This document shows, piece by piece, positions 1-9,021 of a DNA stretch of 64,000 nt; the first letter of the stretch is position 1; each line of letters begins with the position of its first letter. Origin of the DNA: Oceanococcus sp041619555. Lineage in GTDB: Bacteria; Pseudomonadota; Gammaproteobacteria; Nevskiales; Oceanococcaceae. A model generated the notes under the pieces. That model made no database searches and was not told where the DNA came from. It saw nothing but the letters and a program-made list of their open reading frames with translations. The stretch spans positions 1 through 64,000 of the forward strand of contig JBFKDQ010000004.1 of the NCBI GenBank assembly GCA_041619555.1. The letters run 5' to 3'. Made by a program: the position numbers and the translations under genes.

Positions 1-900
1 CTGCACCCCGTGACTGGTTGATACCGATAACACCAGAAACGGAATCAGGATGGCGAATGGATCCAGGCCGAATCCTGCGCTGGTCAGCAAACCGAACTCC
101 CAGATCACCGCAACCAGGGAGCACACCAGAACTACCATCGAAAGCTTGAAGGATCCGGTGTAAATCCAGAGCAGCGCCGCGGTCATCAGCAGAGCGACAC
201 AGAAGAAGATCACCACCTCTGCCGCGGCATCGGTCACATCGCCGATTACCTTGGCAAAGCCAACGATATGGATCTTGAGACCGTCCGTTTCAAACTGCTG
301 GCGAATCTTCTCCAGATTCTTGGCCACCACCCGGTAGTCCAGTTTTTCCCCGGTGACCGGATCCGTCTCGAGCAATTCCGCGAACACCATCGCGCCGCGC
401 TGATCTTCGGTCACATAGCGCCCGATAATCCCCGCCTTGCCAACATTGGCCCGAACCAGGTCGAACATCTGCTGGGTCGGCGCATATTCCGCCGGGATGA
501 CATTGCCGCCAGCGAAGCCCCCTTCCACCACCTCGGTAAAGCGGACATCCGGTGTAAACAGCGAACTCACCCGAGAACGGTCAACCCCTGGCAGGAAGAA
601 GACCTCGTCGGTGACTTTCTTCAGGGTTTCCAGGAAGTTGGCGTTGTAGATGTCTCCCGATTCCTGGATCAACGACACCAGAACCGTATTCCCTCCACCG
701 AAGTCCGACTGATACTTCTTTAGCGTCTTCATGTAGGGATGCTCGAGCGGAATGGACTTGTCGAAGCCGGCATCCACCCGGGTCTGCGAAGCCTTCCAGC
801 CGAAAAACACCGTCAAGGCAATCAAGATCGCGAGTCCGACCACGCGCTGGCCATAAACCAGCGGCTCGACGACCTTGAGAATTCTTTCTGTTGCAGTCAT
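1..900 (-). CDS. MMPL-family RND transporter, 3' part outside the window
   Basis: Inner-membrane pump of the RND/MMPL type, expected to move hydrophobic or lipid-like molecules using the proton gradient. Only the first 300 codons are visible; the gene runs off the left edge, and such proteins usually have 750-1000 residues. A membrane segment lies at about residues 17-35, followed by a long periplasmic loop to about residue 215. Three closely packed membrane segments then fill residues 218-298, as in the first half of the RND fold. The ATG start is preceded by AGGGGA nine bases upstream. It is the last of three same-strand genes (DUF1302 barrel, YCF48 propeller, pump), 36 bases after the YCF48 stop, so one operon is likely. 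The substrate cannot be told from sequence. Confidence 0.85.
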   Translation of the reverse strand, partial: MTATERILKVVEPLVYGQRVVGLAILIALTVFFGWKASQTRVDAGFDKSIPLEHPYMKTLKKYQSDFGGGNTVLVSLIQESGDIYNANFLETLKKVTDEVFFLPGVDRSRVSSLFTPDVRFTEVVEGGFAGGNVIPAEYAPTQQMFDLVRANVGKAGIIGRYVTEDQRGAMVFAELLETDPVTGEKLDYRVVAKNLEKIRQQFETDGLKIHIVGFAKVIGDVTDAAAEVVIFFCVALLMTAALLWIYTGSFKLSMVVLVCSLVAVIWEFGLLTSAGFGLDPFAILIPFLVLSVSTSHGVQ

Positions 901-936
901 TTATCGTGTTCCCCTGCACCGCGTGGGCGCTGACCC

Positions 937-1890
937 CTAGTTGTTTTGAATGAACTGTGCGCCAGCTTCGCCGACCACAATCAAGGCACCCTTCACTTCC
1001 TGCACGGCCGCCAGGGTAATCCCCGCCGGATTGTCCAGAACTTCGATGTCCCGCAGACCACCCGAGGTCTTGTAGATGACACCATTGATACCCACCATGG
1101 CGGCCTCACCTGTGGAAAGCTGGGTTGCGCCGATCAGGGAGTTCTCGCTTCCGAGATCAATCTGTCGCCAGTCCGGATCATTGACGTCGTCCGTCATGAA
1201 GGCATTGCCCCGCAAGCCGACAATCAGCACCCCTGATTCCCCAACCGGCGCGAGATCGAACATCGAACTGCTATAGGGCGAATCCAGTGACTCCCAGGTC
1301 TCGCCTTCATCGGACGACATTGCCAGTGTGCCCGACTCGCCAACGATGAACAGATTGCCGTTGTTGAGCCGCGCGATGGCGTTGAAATGCCATTCGTCCT
1401 CACGAATTTCGGTGTCCAGTTCTTCCCAGGTGTCACCGCCATCGTGCGTGACATACATTAGGCTGTATGCCCCCACGGCGATGCCGTGTTTGGGGTTCAG
1501 GAAAAGGACATCCAGAAACGGTTTTTCAAATTCGGGCGCGAAATGCTGGATGATCCAGCTGCGGCCACCATCGCGCGAGCGCAGGATCACCGCATCGTGA
1601 CCCACAGCCCAGCCGTTGCTGGCGTCTGGAAAGGAGACCGCGGTCAAGGTTGAGCGAGTCGGAGTCGGCACCTGGACCCAGCTCTTGCCATCGAGTGAAC
1701 CGACGATGTGGCCTCTTTCCCCCACCGCGACCAGACGTTTGCCGGTATCCACGACATCCAGCAACAGCGACTTGCCCTGCGCCAGCGGCATCATCTCAGC
1801 CGCCAACGGCTGAATCTCCGTGCTCCCCTGCGCCTGTGCCAGCAGCGGCAGCGTCAAGGCCGCTGCGCCAATCCATTGGCGAATTCCCAT
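937..1890 (-). CDS. YCF48/BNR beta-propeller protein, secreted
   Basis: Predicted periplasmic beta-propeller of the YCF48 type, 317 residues. A clear signal peptide opens the protein (hydrophobic run IGAAALTLPLLA, cleavage probably after AQA). Repeats with the BNR/Asp-box pattern follow: SRDGGRSW, THDGGDTW and SSDEGETW. The plant and cyanobacterial namesake is a photosystem II assembly factor. In heterotrophic proteobacteria the domain occurs beside DUF1302 and MMPL genes, and a role as periplasmic partner of the pump is only inference. The ATG at 1890 was preferred over a TTG six bases upstream because GGGAG sits seven bases before the ATG. The DUF1302 gene lies 45 bases upstream and the MMPL pump follows. 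Confidence 0.85.
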   Translation of the reverse strand: MGIRQWIGAAALTLPLLAQAQGSTEIQPLAAEMMPLAQGKSLLLDVVDTGKRLVAVGERGHIVGSLDGKSWVQVPTPTRSTLTAVSFPDASNGWAVGHDAVILRSRDGGRSWIIQHFAPEFEKPFLDVLFLNPKHGIAVGAYSLMYVTHDGGDTWEELDTEIREDEWHFNAIARLNNGNLFIVGESGTLAMSSDEGETWESLDSPYSSSMFDLAPVGESGVLIVGLRGNAFMTDDVNDPDWRQIDLGSENSLIGATQLSTGEAAMVGINGVIYKTSGGLRDIEVLDNPAGITLAAVQEVKGALIVVGEAGAQFIQNN

Positions 1891-1935
1891 TCGCAATCTC
1901 CCGTTATTGCAGTTCAGAACTGAACTGCGTCTCCC

Positions 1936-4230
1936 TTAGAATGAATACTGAACAGTGAACATGAGATTGTCGCGATCCCGGATTCCGTTCAGGTCACCGT
2001 CCAGATAGGTGTACCTCAGTTCGGTAAACCACTTGGACAGATAGTCGAATCTCAGACCCAGCAGGGCGGTGGTATTGCCTTCGACGAAGTTCTGTCCCAG
2101 ACCCGGCGCAACACCCTGAATGTCATAGAACAGCGCCACCAGGGGCTCAAAGTTCCAGCCCATGATGAAATCCTGATACTTGGTCAGGGTCAGGATACGG
2201 ATACCGTAGGCCAGTTCGTCGCCAAACCCATCAGGATCCTGTGCGGTAGGATTCTGACGGCAGGGTTCGGCCTCGGCTCCGCCGATGGAATCATAGGCCT
2301 GACGCACGCATCGCGCATCGCCGTCGCCGTTTGTCTGGGTGCCATTGGTCATCGCAGAACTATCGGCAATGCCATTGATGCTGCCATCAGCGCCGTTGCT
2401 GGCGTGGGTATTGGTTTCGCCGCCCTGAAACTGGATTTCATCCAGGCTGGGCATGTCGAAAATGTGGGTCACGCCGAATTCGAACAGTGCCAGAACCTGC
2501 GACGCGCCGAATGGATTCTCTGCCGCGCCAAAGGTCCGCAACAGCGAGGTCACGAGCTGGCCCTGCTTGAGTTCTTCGTAGCCGCGGATGTACATGCCCG
2601 GGGTCACCGCTTCCTTGCGGTAGATCGTCTGGACATAATCCGGCACCGCCATCCGACGCCCGGGCAGCACGGTCGCCGGAACCTGTTGCACATTGCCCGT
2701 GATCGGATCGGTTTGTGGCGGCGCCCCGACGTTGATGTTGTTCTCCGGGAACGCCGGCTGCAGGGCGGCAAAAATCAGATCCACGGTATGAATCTGGACC
2801 GGATGATTTGGGCGAAACGTGTATTCCCCGGCCCAGGCAAAATCGCCCACGGTCGTATTGAAGCTCATCCCGAACATGTGCCGATTTTCCGGGTATTCGG
2901 CGAACAGCCTGACGGTATCGACCGGCAGCGGTTCCTCGGCAACGCGCAGCGTACCGATGTCGCCCAGCCCGGCGCCGCAGTCGGCTGCAAGTTCGGCGGC
3001 ATTGGTGGACGTGGCCGCGCAGGTTTCCTGTGCCGCCATGAAACTCACCGACGGAATACGCGAATGGGTATTGGTGTAGTAGAAGCCGAACTCGGTGCCG
3101 TTGTTGAAGCTCTCGGCAAAATATTTCAGCGCCAGCCCATACTGGCCACCATCCTTGGGTTCGCGATCGGGCAGACGGTAGATCGTGCGACTGCCGGCCG
3201 ATCCCAGCGCGAACGGATCTTCGCTGTTGTCCTGCGATGAATACACGGCCAGCGGATCTTCCGGCGCCTTGCCGAAGGAGAGCATTGCGTAGGTGCCGCC
3301 ATGCTTGCTGCCACCCAGCACATCACTGGCGGAGAAGAAGGTGCCAGGCGCATCGATGCGCACCGGAAGCCATTCATACTGGTAGAAAACTTCCGCCGCC
3401 AGATTGAGGGTGAGATCGGTACTGGCATGCAGCATGCCAACCGGCGCAAACAGTTCGCCTAGATCGAACCCAGGGGTGCGGATTCTCACCTGATCCGGTG
3501 GATTAACCGTGTTGATGCTGTTCAATGGCAAGGCGCTGCTTTCGCCCCAGACGAAGCCCTGCCGTCCTAGGCGCAAGCTGACTTCCCGATCGCCCAGCGG
3601 GACATAGGTCGATACATACGCATCGGTCAGTTCGAAATGGGTCCCGAACTCGTCAACCGTGGACGCGGCGAGGGGGGAATACCGAGATTGCAGCGTGGTG
3701 TCGGGATGGAACTCGTCAAAATCGACATAGGTATCGTTGAACATCCAGATACCGCGTGCCATGAAGGAGAAATTGCCCCAGCTCAGACTCAGCTTGCTGT
3801 TGAGCTTCGCTGCCGCCGAAACCACATCGCCGGTATCGAAGTTCATGTTGCCGTCGTCGCCGTTGATGTTGTATGTGCCGGGCGCATTCACATAGGCCAG
3901 ATTCAGGGCCGGGTCGGTGGTGCTGTTGCAGGTGCCACCGATCAGGCCGCGATCGGCGTATTCACTCTCGGCCCAGTAGGATCTGTCCCCCTGGCCGGGA
4001 TTATCGGTGTGGTTTGTTCCGGTACACAGGCCGGGCTGCAGATTGACCTTGCCGATCAGCGCCGGATCACGATCCTCGACCCGCCAGGCTGCGCCAAGAG
4101 TAAAGAAACTTTCGACTGAACCATAGACGTCGCCGATTTCGAATTGCAATGCCTGCGCCGGTGCAGCGAGCCCCATGGACGCCACTATCGACACTCGTGT
4201 CACCGCATTGATCACGGATTTGTTTTGCAC
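1936..4230 (-). CDS. DUF1302 family outer-membrane beta-barrel protein
   Basis: Large outer-membrane protein of the DUF1302 family, 764 residues. A signal peptide ends around AAPAQA. The mature protein is rich in alternating aromatic strands (for example LSLSWGNFSFMARGIWMF) and ends in phenylalanine (VQYSF), the usual C-terminal signal for BAM-dependent insertion. The start chosen is the GTG at 4230, with GGGGGAG five bases upstream; a longer reading to 4302 has no signal peptide at its beginning. It is the first gene of the DUF1302-YCF48-MMPL set, so it may form the outer-membrane part of a lipid or hydrophobic-compound transport route. Its specific function is unknown. The 156 bases between this start and pgeF hold no gene and presumably carry the promoter, though no convincing -35/-10 pair was seen. 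Confidence 0.85.
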   Translation of the reverse strand: MQNKSVINAVTRVSIVASMGLAAPAQALQFEIGDVYGSVESFFTLGAAWRVEDRDPALIGKVNLQPGLCTGTNHTDNPGQGDRSYWAESEYADRGLIGGTCNSTTDPALNLAYVNAPGTYNINGDDGNMNFDTGDVVSAAAKLNSKLSLSWGNFSFMARGIWMFNDTYVDFDEFHPDTTLQSRYSPLAASTVDEFGTHFELTDAYVSTYVPLGDREVSLRLGRQGFVWGESSALPLNSINTVNPPDQVRIRTPGFDLGELFAPVGMLHASTDLTLNLAAEVFYQYEWLPVRIDAPGTFFSASDVLGGSKHGGTYAMLSFGKAPEDPLAVYSSQDNSEDPFALGSAGSRTIYRLPDREPKDGGQYGLALKYFAESFNNGTEFGFYYTNTHSRIPSVSFMAAQETCAATSTNAAELAADCGAGLGDIGTLRVAEEPLPVDTVRLFAEYPENRHMFGMSFNTTVGDFAWAGEYTFRPNHPVQIHTVDLIFAALQPAFPENNINVGAPPQTDPITGNVQQVPATVLPGRRMAVPDYVQTIYRKEAVTPGMYIRGYEELKQGQLVTSLLRTFGAAENPFGASQVLALFEFGVTHIFDMPSLDEIQFQGGETNTHASNGADGSINGIADSSAMTNGTQTNGDGDARCVRQAYDSIGGAEAEPCRQNPTAQDPDGFGDELAYGIRILTLTKYQDFIMGWNFEPLVALFYDIQGVAPGLGQNFVEGNTTALLGLRFDYLSKWFTELRYTYLDGDLNGIRDRDNLMFTVQYSF

Positions 4231-4386
4231 TCTGTCTCCCCCAAAGTTCTGTCCGACTGGATTGGCTGTCACCAATACGCGGCCGCAAGGAAATCTTCTC
4301 AATTCCTTCGTCCGACATGTCCAGCGGGTGATTTGTAACAGAGGCCAAGAGTCCAGGCAAGCAAGTGGCCGCTTCCGTGGTGCTCG

Positions 4387-5145
4387 TCAACGCGCCTGTC
4401 GCCAGATCAAAGCCGCCATCCGCCCGCTCTGGCCATCGCGGCGATAGGAGAACCAGCGCCGCGCGTCTGCGTAGGTGCAACAGGCGTCCGCATGAATTCG
4501 ACGAATGCCGCAATGCCGCAGACGCAAGGCGGCGAGAAGTTGTAGATCGGCATGCCAGCGGTCGTCGCCCCCGCGCTCGAAACCGGACGCGGCATTCGGA
4601 TGGGTCTGCACGAAGGCGGCGCGCACTTCCGGACCGACCTCGAAATGCTCCTGGCCAATGCAGGGACCAAGCCAGGCCTGCACTTCATGCGCAGCCAGCC
4701 CGGCGCGAAGCAAGGTCTGCACCGATCGCTCGAGAATGCCAGCGGCAAGCCCTCGCCAGCCCGCATGCAGCGCCGCCACCATCCTTCCATCGCTTGCCGC
4801 CATCAGCACCGGCAAACAGTCGGCGACCATCTCCACGCAGACCTCGGATTGCCGTTGTGTCCAGCAGGCATCTGCCTGCACCACGCCCCTGGCATGCTCG
4901 CTGGCGTGAATCAGCCGACTTCCATGAACCTGATCGAGCCAGAGGGGCTCGGCGGGCAGTTCCAGTGCCCGCTTTAATCGCCAACGATTTTCAAGCACGT
5001 GGATTGACTCATCGCCTACGTGTTGCGCCAGATTCAGGCTGTCGTAGGGTTTCGTGCTGACACCGCCGCCGCGCAGGGTGAAGGCAGCACGCACACCGGG
5101 CGGTGCCGGCCAGTCGGGCTCAATCCAGTTCGCCACGCCAGACAT
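4387..5145 (-). CDS. pgeF: Peptidoglycan editing factor PgeF (YfiH, laccase-domain)
   Basis: Cytoplasmic copper/zinc-dependent protein of the Multi-copper polyphenol oxidoreductase (YfiH) family, known in E. coli to prevent mis-incorporation of serine into peptidoglycan precursors. The 252 residues match the family length. The conserved metal-site motifs are present: DQVHGS, VEMVADCLPVLM, the signature HAGWRG, and LGPCIG with its cysteine. A C-terminal DACCTY segment precedes the final FSYRRDG motif. The ATG at 5145 lies inside the end of rluD (26-base overlap), so the two are translationally linked, as is common for the rluD-pgeF pair. Confidence 0.95.
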   Translation of the reverse strand: MSGVANWIEPDWPAPPGVRAAFTLRGGGVSTKPYDSLNLAQHVGDESIHVLENRWRLKRALELPAEPLWLDQVHGSRLIHASEHARGVVQADACWTQRQSEVCVEMVADCLPVLMAASDGRMVAALHAGWRGLAAGILERSVQTLLRAGLAAHEVQAWLGPCIGQEHFEVGPEVRAAFVQTHPNAASGFERGGDDRWHADLQLLAALRLRHCGIRRIHADACCTYADARRWFSYRRDGQSGRMAALIWRQAR

Positions 5146-6091
5146 CCAGAATCTCCTGCAGATCCTGCGGCAAGGGAGCCTCCCAGTGCATCATTGCGCC
5201 AGTTCGCGGATGGCGCAGACTCAGGGCGCAGGCATGCAAAGCCTGTCGCCCGAGGCTTCTGCGATAGGGGTCTCCGCGTCGGCCATACAGGGGGTCACCG
5301 ATCAGGGGATAGCCCTGGTGCTCCATGTGCACGCGGATCTGATGGGTCCGTCCGGTTTCCAGCTTCACGGCCAGCAGGCTGTGACGGGGGAATTTTTCCA
5401 GCACGCGATAATGGGTCACGGCCTCGCGCCCACCCTGGCGAACAGCGAAGCGCAGACGGTCCCGCGGATGCCGTCCCAAGGGCTCGTCGATGCGCCCGCC
5501 GGCGACCGGCACTCCCCACACAAGGGCACGATATTCCCGCTGGATCTCGTGGGCCTGGAGCGCGCGCACCAAGGCGGTTTGCGCTTCCGCCGTCGCCGCC
5601 ACCACCATCAGACCGCTGGTTGCCTTGTCCAGACGATGCACGATACCCGCCCGCGCCACACCGGCCAGCTGCGGCCGATAATGCAACAAGCCGTTCTGCA
5701 GGGTCTGGTCCGCCTGGCCTGCGCCGGGATGGACGGTGAGGCCGGCCGGCTTGTTGATGACCAGCAAATCCTCATCTTCGTAGAGCACCGGGAATTCGAT
5801 GGGTTGTGGTTCGAGATCGGAGTGCCGCTCCGGCTGCAGGGCTTGCCTGACCTGCAGCCGCATGCCAGCTTCCATGCGTGCCTTGGCCGGCAGCATGCGA
5901 CCATCGACCAGAACCCTGCCCTGAGCAATCCAGTCCTGCAGGCGCGCCCGCGAATGCTCGGGCAACAAGGTGGCGAGAACCTTATCCTGACGCTGCCCGC
6001 TGCACTCCTCCGGCAACTGGAAAATGATCAGCTCTTCACCAGCCCCTGCCGCCGGCGCACCCGGCTCCGCTATACTTCGTGGTTCGCTCAA
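5120..6091 (-). CDS. rluD: 23S rRNA pseudouridine synthase RluD
   Basis: Pseudouridine synthase of the RluA/RluD family, expected to modify 23S rRNA helix 69 (U1911, U1915 and U1917 in E. coli numbering). An S4-like RNA-binding domain spans about residues 30-90. The catalytic domain has the signature HRLDKATSG with catalytic Asp155, followed by RTHQIRVH and IGDPLYG. The reading starts at TTG (6091), the only reasonable start before the S4 domain. It has a poor ribosome site, and this region overlaps the bamD promoter and leader on the other strand, so the start is uncertain. It is divergent to bamD, the classic gammaproteobacterial arrangement. Confidence 0.93.
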   Translation of the reverse strand: MSEPRSIAEPGAPAAGAGEELIIFQLPEECSGQRQDKVLATLLPEHSRARLQDWIAQGRVLVDGRMLPAKARMEAGMRLQVRQALQPERHSDLEPQPIEFPVLYEDEDLLVINKPAGLTVHPGAGQADQTLQNGLLHYRPQLAGVARAGIVHRLDKATSGLMVVAATAEAQTALVRALQAHEIQREYRALVWGVPVAGGRIDEPLGRHPRDRLRFAVRQGGREAVTHYRVLEKFPRHSLLAVKLETGRTHQIRVHMEHQGYPLIGDPLYGRRGDPYRRSLGRQALHACALSLRHPRTGAMMHWEAPLPQDLQEILDVWRGELD

Positions 6092-6102
6092 AGGAAACTC
6101 TC

Positions 6103-7113
6103 ATGTCTCGGCTGCAAAACCGAATTGTCCAGAACGTCACATTGTGCACAATGCTCTTGCTGGCGTCCTGTGCCAGCAAGAATGATCCCGGCTCCTTGCG
6201 CGACGACCCCTTGCGCCCCGGCTCCATCGACGAACTCAGGGTCAAACGCCTGCCGGCCGAACAGCTCTATGCGGCGGCGCGGGAAGCCCTGGACTCCAGC
6301 GATTACCCCACCGCACTGCAACTGTATGATCGCCTGGATGCGCAGTTTCCTTTCACCCGCTTTGCCACACAGGGCAAGCTGGAGGCGATTTACGCGCATT
6401 ATCGCGCCTATGAGCCCGAACTGGCGCTGAGCGCGGCGGATCGGTTCATGCGCGCCAATCCGCGCCACGAGCATCTGGACTACGTGCTGTACCTGCGCGG
6501 ACGGGTCAATTTCGATCGTGGCGCATCCGACCTGATGGATGCACTGGACCTCGACACCGCCACACGGGATCCCATCAATGCCCGACGTGCCTTCGAGGAC
6601 TTCGGCCGCCTGCTGCGTCGCTTTCCCACCAGCATCTACGCGCCCGATGCCCGACAGCGCATGATCTATCTGCGCGAACGCATCGGCCGCCACGAACTCG
6701 CCATCGCGCGCTTCTACGAACGACGCAAGGCCTGGGTCGCCGCCAGCCGCCGGGCCCAGGACATCATCGCCAAGTTTCAGGGCAGTGCAGTCGTACCGCC
6801 TGCGCTCGAAATCCTCGCCCACAGTTACGCCGAACTGGGCCTGGATGATCGTGCCGCCCAGATCCGGTCCATCCGTGGCGCAAGTTTTCCCGACGCCCCG
6901 AGCACGGAAATCAGCAGTGAAGCAGACCTGACTGTCGATTACGAAAGCGACGAGGCCTCCGATGTCACGCCACCGGCGCCAAGTCGCCCGGCGCCGCCGA
7001 TCCTGGCGCCGGACCCTCGCACGCCCGTGGCACCGTCAAACGAGGAAACCACCAGCGAAGACGAAGAAAGCAGCAAGGCGCGCGCGCGCGGCCCCCAACG
7101 CAGGGGACGCTGA
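6103..7113 (+). CDS. bamD: Outer-membrane assembly lipoprotein BamD
   Basis: Lipoprotein of the BAM complex that inserts beta-barrel proteins into the outer membrane. The signal sequence ends in the lipobox LLAS-C, so Cys23 would be lipidated. TPR-like helical repeats follow, with YAAAREALDSSDYPTAL at the beginning and ERRKAWVAASRRAQDII in the fourth repeat. The ATG at 6103 was chosen because AAGGAA lies seven bases upstream; a GTG at 6079 has none. At 336 residues it is about 90 longer than E. coli BamD (245). The extra length is a C-terminal tail from about residue 265, rich in Glu, Ser and Pro and ending in a basic RARGPQRRGR. A TATACT at 6071-6076 may be the -10 element. Confidence 0.93.
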   Translation: MSRLQNRIVQNVTLCTMLLLASCASKNDPGSLRDDPLRPGSIDELRVKRLPAEQLYAAAREALDSSDYPTALQLYDRLDAQFPFTRFATQGKLEAIYAHYRAYEPELALSAADRFMRANPRHEHLDYVLYLRGRVNFDRGASDLMDALDLDTATRDPINARRAFEDFGRLLRRFPTSIYAPDARQRMIYLRERIGRHELAIARFYERRKAWVAASRRAQDIIAKFQGSAVVPPALEILAHSYAELGLDDRAAQIRSIRGASFPDAPSTEISSEADLTVDYESDEASDVTPPAPSRPAPPILAPDPRTPVAPSNEETTSEDEESSKARARGPQRRGR

Positions 7114-7151
7114 GCTGCCCAGCCAGAGGCAAGGACTCTGTCCATCGCCTA

Positions 7152-7211
7152 GTGTGCGGCAGGACCTTCCGCCGACACACGGTGACGCGCCCCTTGCTGG
7201 GGGCGCGTCAC
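7152..7211. other. Two tandem hairpins between bamD and nadE
   Basis: Two inverted repeats fill the space between the convergent genes bamD and nadE. The first pairs 7152-7160 with 7171-7180, nine pairs with one bulged A. The second pairs 7182-7193 with 7200-7211, twelve perfect pairs around the loop TTGCTG. Neither is followed by a T run on either strand, so they are not textbook intrinsic terminators. They could still end transcription of the convergent genes, or protect a 3' end. The remaining bases up to the nadE stop at 7359 hold no gene. Confidence 0.55.
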
Positions 7212-7358
7212 GCTGACCCGATCGAGATGGCCTCCCGAGGCCCTGCAGAATCATGCCTTACGCGCTTATCACGCAGGCATCAACACGCCCCGACAGGCGA
7301 TTGAAAAGGCCATCCTGGCCTTGCCCACATTCGCTGCGCGGAAAACGCGGTTTCCCTG

Positions 7359-8948
7359 TTAGAGCTCTGCATACCGGGCGGTCAGCGGATAGCGTCTTTC
7401 GCGACCGAAAGCGCAGGTCGAGACTTTCGGCCCCGGTGCGGCCTGGCGTCGCTTGTATTCCGAATTGCGCACCAGGCGCACGATGCGCTCGACCTCGGCG
7501 GCTTCATAGCCCTGCGCCTTGAGCTCGCCTACCGAGCACTCACCCTCGATATAGGCGGCCAGAATCGCATCCAGCCTGGGATAGGGCGGCAATGAATCCT
7601 CATCGCGCTGCTCTGGCCGCAATTCTGCCGAGGGCGGCCGTTCAATGACCCGCTCGGGAATCACCGGGCTCAGACCGTTGCGATAACGCGCCAACGCATA
7701 GACCTGCATCTTGTAGACGTCCTTTAGCGGCGCGAAACCGCCACACATGTCGCCGTAAAGAGTGCAGTAGCCGACCGCCATCTCGCTCTTGTTGCCGGTA
7801 CTCAGCACGATGCCATGAAACTTGTTGGCCAGTGCCATCAGCAAGCCACCGCGGATCCGGGCCTGCAGGTTTTCCTCGGTCGTATCGGGCGCCAGTCCAC
7901 TGAACAGCGGGGCCAGCAAATCCTCATAGGCGCGCATTGCGGGCTCGATCGCAATCATCTCGAAATGCACCCCCATGGCCTCGGCCTGCCGCTGCGCATC
8001 GGCGCAGCTCATCCCGGCGCTGTAGCGCGAAGGCATCGCAACCGCATGCACACGCTCGGCTCCCAGGGCGTCCACTGCCAGGGCTAAGGTCACCGCGGAA
8101 TCGATGCCACCGGACAGGCCCACATAAACACGGGAAAAGCCATTGCGCTCAACATATTCGCGCACCGCCAGGCTCAGGGCTGAATATAAAAGCCCCACCG
8201 GCTCGGCGTCTTCGTAGTCGCCGCAGCTGGCAGCGGTATAGACCCCAAGCTGCAGGGCCGGCGCACGCATCACACAGGCAGCCCGTGCATTCCAGAGCTG
8301 GGAGTCGCCGTCAAAGATCACATCGTCCTGGCCACCGACTGCATTGGCATAGGCGATGGCCATGCCGGTCTCGGTGCAGCGCTGCTTGAGCAGGCTACGG
8401 CGCTGCTCGCGTTTGCACTGATCAAATGGCGAGGCATTGAGATTCAGAAGCACTTCAGCGCCCTGCGCACGGGCCTGTGCCGCGACTCCGGGTGACCACA
8501 GATCTTCACAGATGCTCAGACCGTAGCGCTGACCAGCCCACTCGAAAACCACCGCGTCATGGCCCGGTTCGAAATGCCGCCGGTCGTCGAAAACGCCGTA
8601 ATTGGGCAGACGTTGCTTGCGGTAATTGTGCAGGATGCCGCCACCACCGATGACCGCGGCGGAATTGAACACGGCAGAATCGGTGAACTCGGGGTAGCCC
8701 ACCACCAGCAACATGTCATCCGCGGCCCGAATCAGATCTTGCAGGCCCTCGGCGATCACTTCAGGCAGACCGCGCCGCTGCAGCAGATCATCGGCGGGAT
8801 AACCCAGCAGGGCCAGCTCCGGACAGAGCAGCACGCCCGCCCCCGCCGCCCGCGCCTCGCGTGCGGCGCCAATGATGCGCGCCACATTGCCGGCCACATC
8901 GCCGACCCGCACCGGCAACTGCGCCAGGGCCACTGCTGACAAATCCAT
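7359..8948 (-). CDS. nadE: Glutamine-dependent NAD+ synthetase
   Basis: Makes NAD+ from deamido-NAD+ and ATP, using ammonia from glutamine. The 529-residue protein has two domains. An N-terminal nitrilase-type glutaminase (about residues 1-250) carries LLCPELALLGYP with its catalytic Glu, a YRKQRLPNYGVFDD lysine motif and LSICEDLW with the nucleophilic Cys. A C-terminal synthetase domain has the P-loop SGGIDSA near residue 280 and STGNKSEMAVGY. This is the glutamine-dependent long form, not the short ammonia-dependent E. coli form. It lies downstream of sucC-sucD on the same strand, but a strong terminator (8968-8992) separates them, so it probably has its own promoter in the short gap. Confidence 0.96.
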   Translation of the reverse strand: MDLSAVALAQLPVRVGDVAGNVARIIGAAREARAAGAGVLLCPELALLGYPADDLLQRRGLPEVIAEGLQDLIRAADDMLLVVGYPEFTDSAVFNSAAVIGGGGILHNYRKQRLPNYGVFDDRRHFEPGHDAVVFEWAGQRYGLSICEDLWSPGVAAQARAQGAEVLLNLNASPFDQCKREQRRSLLKQRCTETGMAIAYANAVGGQDDVIFDGDSQLWNARAACVMRAPALQLGVYTAASCGDYEDAEPVGLLYSALSLAVREYVERNGFSRVYVGLSGGIDSAVTLALAVDALGAERVHAVAMPSRYSAGMSCADAQRQAEAMGVHFEMIAIEPAMRAYEDLLAPLFSGLAPDTTEENLQARIRGGLLMALANKFHGIVLSTGNKSEMAVGYCTLYGDMCGGFAPLKDVYKMQVYALARYRNGLSPVIPERVIERPPSAELRPEQRDEDSLPPYPRLDAILAAYIEGECSVGELKAQGYEAAEVERIVRLVRNSEYKRRQAAPGPKVSTCAFGRERRYPLTARYAEL

Positions 8949-8967
8949 CGAACAAGACTCCGGAACG

Positions 8968-8992
8968 AAAAAGGCCCGGGATTTCCCGGGCC
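8968..8992 (-). terminator. Rho-independent terminator of sucC-sucD
   Basis: On the minus strand GGCCCGGG (8992-8985) pairs with CCCGGGCC (8980-8973), an eight-pair perfect stem with a four-base AAAT loop, followed by five T. It lies 29 bases after the sucD stop and just before nadE. Confidence 0.9.
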
Positions 8993-9021
8993 ATGAACTG
9001 ATTTGACTTACCCAGCGGACT

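Noticed and set aside
3981..3995. CTGTCCCC string inside the DUF1302 gene, similar to the repeat at 26331
   Set aside because: Short match within coding sequence, explained by chance.
4365..6430. Overlapping plus-strand frames opposite pgeF and rluD
   Set aside because: Arg/Pro/His-rich translations typical of antisense frames; the minus-strand genes are clear.
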